In this document: piece after piece, positions 1-4,745 of the stretch
Numbering within the stretch: the first letter of the stretch is position 1
Layout: each line of letters opens with the position of its first letter
Assembly: GCA_016928935.1 (NCBI GenBank)
Contig: JAFGJU010000099.1
Location: 1 to 7,203, forward strand
Direction: 5' to 3'
DNA length: 7,203 nucleotides
DNA from: Candidatus Eiseniibacteriota bacterium
GTDB lineage: Bacteria > Eisenbacteria > RBG-16-71-46 > JAFGJU01
Notes under the pieces: generated by a model
What the model saw: only the letters and a program-made list of their open reading frames with translations
Database searches by the model: none
Told to the model about the DNA's origin: nothing
Position numbers and translations under genes: made by a program

Positions 1-413
1 AGCAGTTCTACCTGGATTGGGACCGCAGGCACTCGTTCCTCGTCACGGCGGGATACGGCGTGGCCAACAGCTGGAGCGTCGACGCCAGCGGCAACTATGC
101 GACCGGCGCGCCGTACACGGACCCGAAGGCGCTATCAAGGAAGCCGGCCAGGAACGGCGCCCGGTTCGAATCCATAAGCAGCGTTGACCTGGAGATGCAC
201 AAGTTCCTGACGCTGTTCGGGCTCAACACAGACGTGTTCATGCGCATCACGAACCTGTTCGACCAGCGCAACGTCCTCAACTGGGACGACTACGACCAGG
301 ACTTCAGGAACTGGCTGGTCGCCAACCCCGGCGATTTCCTGGGCCCGTTTGGAGACTACACCGTGTACGGGCCACCCAGGAACGTGCTCGGCGGCGTGAA
401 GATTAGATTTTAG
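1..413 (+). CDS. TonB-dependent outer-membrane receptor, C-terminal part (5' end outside window)
   Basis: This is the end of a TonB-dependent receptor, an outer-membrane beta-barrel that imports a bound ligand using energy from TonB-ExbBD. The reading frame is open from base 3, giving 136 visible residues and a TAG stop at 411-413. Seen: an early DWDRRHSF segment, which matches the D-W-D-x-R-H strand near the end of such barrels; SGNYATGAPYTDP, like the common 'sG-x-PYT' loop; ITNLFDQRNVLNW, matching the widespread 'v-NLFD-x-RN' motif; and a last strand ending NVLGGVKIRF with the terminal Phe that the BAM machinery typically recognises. A GTG at 60 lies inside the frame and is not a credible start because homology-like sequence continues upstream of it. 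The plug domain and TonB box are outside the window, so the ligand cannot be inferred. The next gene starts 20 bases later, implying co-transcription. An unrelated barrel is possible but less likely. Confidence 0.88.
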   Translation, partial: QFYLDWDRRHSFLVTAGYGVANSWSVDASGNYATGAPYTDPKALSRKPARNGARFESISSVDLEMHKFLTLFGLNTDVFMRITNLFDQRNVLNWDDYDQDFRNWLVANPGDFLGPFGDYTVYGPPRNVLGGVKIRF

Positions 414-433
414 ACACGGGGAGGTCTTGAACC

Positions 434-2299
434 ATGAAAAGACTCATCTTTCTCTTCGTTGTCGCGGTCTCGACCGCGGCCGTCTGCTGCGGGACGTCCC
501 ATGCGAGAACGAACCCGCAGAGGACGGAGGCGCCGCCATCCCTCCACCAGACGAGAGGCGCCACCCACGCGGCCGCAGTCAGCGACTCGTTCTTCACCGA
601 CCTCCACATCGGGGCCCTGTGGTTTCCGAATATCTCCAACAAGAGCTACATCGGCTACTGGGACCTGTCGGCCTACTATCCGGGCGGCGGCAACCAATCG
701 AGCCTGTGGCAGGGAGGCATGTGGGGCGGCGGATACGTCCAGGGGCGGAGCAACGCGTGGCGTTACCTCGGGTCTGACGGCAGCGACGCCGACCCGGCGC
801 AGTACGACACGCGTGACGAACAGGCCGTGGTCGAGACAGAGGCGGACTTCGGGTACACGTATCCGTATCGACGCCTGACCGTCCACGTCAACTCGGAGCT
901 GAAGCCGTATCTGGAGAGCGGCGCGGACACGGTGGACGGTGACATGGGGATGGACGTGAAACATGAGTGGCACCAGTGGGGCGTGCAGGGCTTCGACAAC
1001 TGGGTCATCGTGCACGTGACGATCGCCTTCTCGAAGGCCATAGACGATTTCTACTGGGGATGGATGAGCGACTGCGACGTGGGCGACGTGAACCTGGCCG
1101 ACGTCTACTTCGATGACTACGCCGGCTGGAACGACACCTACAAGTTCGCCTACATGCGGGACTGGGACTACGACCCGCTGCCCGGACAGCCCCAGCAGAC
1201 GTTGACGGCCGACAGCCTGTGGCTCTCGCCGGGCGTGATTGGGCAGGTGCTGCTGGCGGCTCCGCCGGTGAACGGCCCGGTCGACGCGGCGCCCGACCCG
1301 GCACAAGACTGGGTGTCCAAGAACTACTGGGACTGGAACAACGACGTGTCCTCAGTCCAGAACACCTATGACCGCCTGACCGGAGCTTGGGAGAACCCGT
1401 TCCCGCCCGAGGACGCGTTCGACTACCGGATACTGAACGGAGTCGGGCCGTACCAGGTGGCCGCGGGAGACACCGCCCACTTCTGGATGGCTTACGTGAT
1501 GGGCGAGGGCTACGACAGCGACGACTACTCCATCTTCGGGATGGGCAACTTGGTCCAGCACGTTCAGGACGTGCAGGACTTCTACGACGGCGGGTTCGTC
1601 ATACCCGCGGACGCCATTCCGCCACAGGCTCCGGACCTGAATCCTGACCTCGCGGCGGACGTGAGCGCGGACGAGTTGACCGTCCACTGGGCGCCGTACT
1701 CGAGCATCCCCGGCGGCACGGACGCCGACAGCTTCATCGTCTACACGAGTTCTATCAGCAAGCTGGGCCCGTGGGCCAGGTATGACGCCTTCGACAACAC
1801 GGTCACGGAGACAATCGTAAAGCTGGTTCCGGGGTTTTTCACGTACGTCTGGGTGCTGGCCTACAACGGCGCCGGCGACATCGGGAGCAACCCGTACGCG
1901 CTCTCCAGCCGTCTGTATGCGGTTGACGAGAGCGGAATCCTGAGGGCCAACGAGAACACCATAACCAGCGTGGTGGGGAACACCGCAGTGGAGTCGAAGC
2001 TCAGCAAGGTCACTGTCGCGCCCAACCCGTACGTCGGGTCGAACGAGGCCGAGCTCGAGGAGTTCGGCACACTGCTGGGGTTCCATCATCTCCCCGAGAA
2101 ATGCGACATCTACATCTACAACCTGCTGGGCAACCTGGTCGACATAATCCATCACGATTCTGCGACTGGGTCGGAGTTCTGGGACATGACGACCAGGTCC
2201 CAGGAGTCGATATCTTCCGGGATCTACATCTACCGCGTCACGACGGACGACGGCGACGAGAAGACAGGCAAGTTCGCGGTGCTGAAGGGTCAGAGATGA
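434..2299 (+). CDS. Secreted protein with Fn3-like domain and T9SS type A-like C-terminal sorting domain
   Basis: A 621-residue exported protein. Residues 1-24 form a signal peptide (MKR, hydrophobic core, cleavage probably near SHA-24). Residues about 50-390 form a large domain rich in Trp, Tyr, Gly and Asp. Its recognisable points are YWGWMSDCDVGD (207-218), DDYAGWND (227-234), YMRDWDYDPLPG (240-251) and GPYQVAAGDTAHFWMAYVMG (338-357). I know this pattern, especially the GP-aromatic-x(4)-GDT motif, only from uncharacterised secreted proteins of FCB-type bacteria. Residues about 396-498 look like a fibronectin type III domain (PPQAPDL, LTVHWAPY, a Y-V-W-V-L-A-Y-N strand). Residues 523-621 are a T9SS type A-like sorting domain: VAPNPYV, IYIYNLLGNLVD, WDMTTRSQ, SSGIYIYRV and a final GKFAVLKG strand. 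In T9SS this domain directs export across the outer membrane and is then usually cleaved. No catalytic motif is visible. Start: ATG with GGGAGG (419-424) 9 bases upstream. It lies between a receptor and a PorV-like gene. Confidence 0.85.
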   Translation: MKRLIFLFVVAVSTAAVCCGTSHARTNPQRTEAPPSLHQTRGATHAAAVSDSFFTDLHIGALWFPNISNKSYIGYWDLSAYYPGGGNQSSLWQGGMWGGGYVQGRSNAWRYLGSDGSDADPAQYDTRDEQAVVETEADFGYTYPYRRLTVHVNSELKPYLESGADTVDGDMGMDVKHEWHQWGVQGFDNWVIVHVTIAFSKAIDDFYWGWMSDCDVGDVNLADVYFDDYAGWNDTYKFAYMRDWDYDPLPGQPQQTLTADSLWLSPGVIGQVLLAAPPVNGPVDAAPDPAQDWVSKNYWDWNNDVSSVQNTYDRLTGAWENPFPPEDAFDYRILNGVGPYQVAAGDTAHFWMAYVMGEGYDSDDYSIFGMGNLVQHVQDVQDFYDGGFVIPADAIPPQAPDLNPDLAADVSADELTVHWAPYSSIPGGTDADSFIVYTSSISKLGPWARYDAFDNTVTETIVKLVPGFFTYVWVLAYNGAGDIGSNPYALSSRLYAVDESGILRANENTITSVVGNTAVESKLSKVTVAPNPYVGSNEAELEEFGTLLGFHHLPEKCDIYIYNLLGNLVDIIHHDSATGSEFWDMTTRSQESISSGIYIYRVTTDDGDEKTGKFAVLKGQR

Positions 2300-2344
2300 C
2301 GCAGTGATGCGATCGGGTGGTACGATTCACTTGGAGGAAAGACA

Positions 2345-3382
2345 ATGAAAAAGACACTCGTGAGCATGACGCTTCTGCTCATGACTCTGACCTGCCTGGC
2401 GCAGGCGCAGACCAGTGACAGGGCGGGAAGCGTCGGGGCTTTGTTCCTCAAGCTGGGCGTGAGCCCAAGGGCCGCGGCCATGGGCAACACGTTCGTGGCA
2501 GTGGCGGACGACATCACCGGGGTGTTCCTCAACCCGGTCTCGATCGTCAACCTCGAGGGCTACCAGTTCTTTGTGTCAGAGGTGGAATACCTGGTGGACA
2601 TGAAGGCAGTGGCCGGGGCGGTTTCGTTCCCGATGCCTCCGCGCATAGGCGGGACGGCGGCCGTGCACTACACCGGGTTCTTCTCCGGCGAGATGACGAT
2701 GACGACTGCCGAGGACATCGACGGCGAGGCCGCGGACGAGGAGTTCAGCTGGAACGAACTGGCCGTGGGCGCCACCTACGCGCGGAGCTTCACGGACAAG
2801 TTCAGCGTGGGTGTGAGCGCCAAGTACGTGCGCACGGACGTGGCCGACTACTACAGCCAAACGTTCGCGTTCGACATCGGCACGATGTACAGGACCGGCT
2901 TCCGTAACCTGAGACTGGGCATGTCTGCCACGAACTTCGGTCCGGACATGAAGTTCAGCGGCAAGTACGACAATACCTACATCAGCGGAATCTGGCAGGT
3001 GGGGGTTCCGGAGGAATACGGCTACTATCCGCTTCCCATATCTCTCCAGGTGGGCATCGCTGACGAGCTGTACGCAGACGAGCAGATGCGCCTGACCGGC
3101 GCGCTCGATTTCAGTCATCCGAACGACCTGGCAGAGCGCATTCACGTCGGTGCCGAGCTGGCTTACAACGAGATGCTATTCCTGCGCGGCGGGTTCTTCT
3201 TTGACATGGACGAGAGCGAAGTGGAAGACCCCGTGGACCCCGACGACGAGGCCCTGGACAGGTACAAGGAGCTCCGGTTCGGAGCCGGGGTGAAGGTCAG
3301 CAACTTCACGGTTGACTACGCCTGGCAGGACGTAGAAGCCCTGGGAAGCGTCCACCGGGTCGGCGTCACCTTCAGGATGTAG
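2345..3382 (+). CDS. PorV/PorQ family outer-membrane beta-barrel protein
   Basis: A 345-residue outer-membrane protein of the PorV/PorQ family, related to the FadL-type barrel. Residues 1-21 are a signal peptide with a good cleavage site after AQA-21. The family hallmark follows directly: FLKLGVSPRAAAMGN (34-48), then VAVADDITGVFLNP (51-64), the 'G-x-R-a-x-aMG-x-a-f-x-a-x-aDD-x-x-a-x-x-NPA' signature. The rest alternates short strands and turns, as in a barrel, including NLRLGMSATNFGPDMKF (188-204), ISLQVGIADE (232-241) and a closing stretch ALGSVHRVGVTFRM typical of the family's last strand, although it ends in Met rather than the usual Phe or Tyr. An acidic loop (287-305) is probably surface-exposed. 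Known: in Porphyromonas, PorV shuttles CTD-bearing cargo to the attachment complex. Inferred: this copy may serve the CTD protein just upstream, 45 bases away. Many genomes of this kind carry numerous paralogues, so the role is not certain. GGAGG (2333-2337) precedes the ATG. Confidence 0.85.
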   Translation: MKKTLVSMTLLLMTLTCLAQAQTSDRAGSVGALFLKLGVSPRAAAMGNTFVAVADDITGVFLNPVSIVNLEGYQFFVSEVEYLVDMKAVAGAVSFPMPPRIGGTAAVHYTGFFSGEMTMTTAEDIDGEAADEEFSWNELAVGATYARSFTDKFSVGVSAKYVRTDVADYYSQTFAFDIGTMYRTGFRNLRLGMSATNFGPDMKFSGKYDNTYISGIWQVGVPEEYGYYPLPISLQVGIADELYADEQMRLTGALDFSHPNDLAERIHVGAELAYNEMLFLRGGFFFDMDESEVEDPVDPDDEALDRYKELRFGAGVKVSNFTVDYAWQDVEALGSVHRVGVTFRM

Positions 3383-3406
3383 GCCGCGTGCGGCGGTGGA
3401 ACATGC

Positions 3407-3468
3407 GCGCCCCGGGAGCTGGCAGTCCGCGTCGTCGACGCACACGGGCGGCCCAGAGCCCGGGGCGC
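3407..3468 (+). terminator. Nested GC-rich hairpin, possible end of the receptor-cargo-PorV transcript
   Basis: The ten bases GCGCCCCGGG (3407-3416) are the exact reverse complement of CCCGGGGCGC (3459-3468), with 42 bases between. Inside the loop is a second inverted repeat, GCGTCG (3429-3434) and CGACGC (3436-3441) around a single T. The structure starts 25 bases after the stop of the PorV-like gene and ends before the next promoter, which is where a terminator is expected. There is no T-run after it (AGGTTTGG instead), so it is not a classical Rho-independent terminator. It could be a 3'-end stabilising structure or a Rho-linked end. Confidence 0.4.
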
Positions 3469-3528
3469 CCCAGGTTTGGTCCCTGAGACTCGTGTCCAGC
3501 GATTCTTCGCGCCCGAACGGAAAAGCGG

Positions 3529-3560
3529 TTTGACAAACCGGGGTCCGTGCGCTAGCTTTG
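3529..3560 (+). promoter_or_regulatory. Promoter for the CorA-like gene, fitting the Bacteroidetes consensus
   Basis: TTTG at 3529-3532 is followed after 20 bases by TAGCTTTG at 3553-3560, an exact match to the Bacteroidetes primary-sigma consensus (TTTG, about 19-21 bases, TAnnTTTG). The same DNA also reads as TTGACA (3530-3535), a 17-base spacer and TAGCTT (3553-3558), a perfect -35 with a weak -10 by the E. coli model. Transcription would begin near 3565, leaving an untranslated leader of roughly 85 bases before the ATG at 3651. It follows a hairpin that may end the upstream operon. Confidence 0.6.
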
Positions 3561-3641
3561 CGTGGATTGTCGTCCGGCCGCCTCCGGGAGTCGAACAGGG
3601 CGGTGGTGCTTGCCGGAGCAGCCGGGAACGATTCGGGTCGC

Positions 3642-3647
3642 GGGGAA
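3642..3647 (+). promoter_or_regulatory. Ribosome binding site that fixes the CorA-like start at 3651
   Basis: GGGGAA sits 3 bases before ATG 3651. The frame stays open upstream to a TTG at 3558, but that codon overlaps the -7 element of the promoter, and the extra 31 residues (Arg/Gly/Ala-rich) do not resemble a CorA N-terminus. The ATG at 3651 is therefore the better start. The site is only moderately strong and closely spaced. Confidence 0.5.
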
Positions 3648-3650
3648 CCG

Positions 3651-4595
3651 ATGATTAACTACTACAGGATCGTCGACCAGAAGATCGAGCAGTGCTCGAA
3701 GGAAGAAGGCACTCTCTTGGTCTGCGTCGCCCCGCAGAACGGGGAGATGCAGGAGCTGCTCGACACCTACCAGATACCCGAGCACGACATACGCTCGTGC
3801 CTGGACGTTAACGAGCTCGGCCGGCTGGCGCTTGAAGAAGACTACTCCATCCTGATCCTCAAGAGACCCAAGAACTATTCCACCCTCGACAACCTCCTCT
3901 TCAAGATAGACTCGCTGGGCGTGTTCATGGTCAGCGGGAAGATGATAGTGGTGATGGCCGAGTCCCATCCGTTGCTGGAGGGCAAGCAATTCGCAAGGGT
4001 GAAGAACCTCAACGACGTCATCATCAAGATCTTGTTCGGAACAGTCGCCCACTTCCTGGGCCACCTGAACGGCATACAGATGATCTCGGACGACCTGGAG
4101 CAGAAGATCTCGAGCTCCATGAGCAACAAGTACCTCATTCAGATGTTCAGCTTGGAAAAGAGCCTCGTTTACTACCTGAACGCAATAATCTCGAACGCCC
4201 GGGTGATTGAGAAGCTGAGAATGAACGCCGGGAAGCTCGGCTTCACCCAAGACAACATGGAGATGCTCGACGACATCATCATCGACAACCAGCAGTGTCA
4301 GAAACAGACCGAGATCTATCTCAACATCCTCACCGGGCTGATGGATGCCCGGGGCTCAATCGTCGGGAACAACCTCAACGTTCTCATAAAGCGCCTCACC
4401 CTCATCAATATCATCTTCCTGCCGTTGGCGTTCCTGGCGGGGATAGGCGGCATGTCGGAGTACACGATGATGATGGATAGGTGGGGGATAGGCTGGCAGG
4501 TCGGCTACCCGCTGTTCCTGGTCTTTGCGGTCGTCATCGGCCTCTTGACGTACCGCGTGGTCAGCAAGTACCTGGGGAAGGGCGGCACGGATTAG
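3651..4595 (+). CDS. CorA-family divalent metal cation transporter (GMS variant)
   Basis: A 314-residue inner-membrane channel of the CorA family, which usually moves Mg2+ (or Co2+/Ni2+; Zn2+ in ZntB) as a pentamer. Length is normal for the family. Residues 1-about 245 form the cytoplasmic part: an alpha/beta N-terminal domain, with LIVPN-like strands SILILKRP (66-73) and KMIVVMAES (97-105), then long helices including LEKSLVYYLNAIISNARVIEK (168-188) that build the stalk. TM1 is about 248-266 (TLINIIFLPLAFLAGIG), followed by the signature GMS at 267-269 (GGMSEYTMM), a short periplasmic loop, and TM2 about 283-303. The signature is GMN in classical CorA and GIN in ZntB. Asn at the pore mouth contacts hydrated Mg2+, so Ser-269 may mark a different selectivity or a separate subfamily; I cannot tell which ion. 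It lacks a strongly basic C-terminal tail (ends GKGGTD). Its own promoter and terminator suggest a single-gene unit. Confidence 0.88.
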   Translation: MINYYRIVDQKIEQCSKEEGTLLVCVAPQNGEMQELLDTYQIPEHDIRSCLDVNELGRLALEEDYSILILKRPKNYSTLDNLLFKIDSLGVFMVSGKMIVVMAESHPLLEGKQFARVKNLNDVIIKILFGTVAHFLGHLNGIQMISDDLEQKISSSMSNKYLIQMFSLEKSLVYYLNAIISNARVIEKLRMNAGKLGFTQDNMEMLDDIIIDNQQCQKQTEIYLNILTGLMDARGSIVGNNLNVLIKRLTLINIIFLPLAFLAGIGGMSEYTMMMDRWGIGWQVGYPLFLVFAVVIGLLTYRVVSKYLGKGGTD

Positions 4596-4643
4596 GGGTA
4601 CGACGGCCCAGGGCTCAGATTCCACGACATCCTCGGCGGCTCG

Positions 4644-4679
4644 AAAGCGGTGTGCCTCGATTTCCCACGCACTGTTTTT
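4644..4679 (+). terminator. Probable Rho-independent terminator of the CorA-like gene
   Basis: CGGTGTG (4648-4654) pairs with CGCACTG (4668-4674), allowing two G-U pairs, around a 13-base loop. The stem is extended by AAAG (4644-4647) against the first Ts of TTTTT (4675-4679), giving the A-tract/stem/T-tract layout of an intrinsic terminator. It lies 49 bases after the CorA-like stop codon and before the start of the next gene, so it should separate the two transcripts. A GTG at 4650 that could open the downstream frame falls inside the stem, an argument against that start. Confidence 0.55.
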
Positions 4680-4734
4680 CTGAATCCACTGGAACCCGAC
4701 GCGCGGTCCTGCGTAATTGAGAGTAGATGCGGCA

Positions 4735-4741
4735 GAGGAGG
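4735..4741 (+). promoter_or_regulatory. Ribosome binding site that fixes the DUF5916-type gene start at 4746
   Basis: GAGGAGG, a near-perfect Shine-Dalgarno, ends 4 bases before ATG 4746. The alternative GTG at 4650 lies in the terminator stem. It would add 32 residues ahead of an otherwise complete signal peptide, so 4746 is preferred. I found no convincing promoter between the terminator and this site. Confidence 0.65.
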
Positions 4742-4745
4742 CGCG

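Noticed and set aside
1070..1126. Dockerin-like calcium loop (DCDVGDVNLADVYFDD)
   Set aside because: It resembles a dockerin repeat but is one residue short of the D-x-N-x-D-G spacing, has no second repeat, and lies inside a larger domain whose family shows the same Asp cluster.
410..1306. Long open frame (298 codons) on the minus strand opposite the secreted protein
   Set aside because: It lies opposite a well-supported gene in GC-rich DNA where stop codons are rare on the complementary frame. Its protein is dominated by Val, Arg, Ala and His with no domain pattern.
3565..3650. Metal-sensing riboswitch in the leader of the CorA-like gene
   Set aside because: The leader is about 85 bases, much shorter than the Mg2+ M-box, and shows only a weak CCGG/CCGG pairing; no conserved riboswitch core was recognised.
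3476..3658. Small plus-strand open frame of 60 codons in the gap before the CorA-like gene
   Set aside because: It spans the promoter, lacks a ribosome binding site, and has an Arg/Gly/Pro-rich protein without features.
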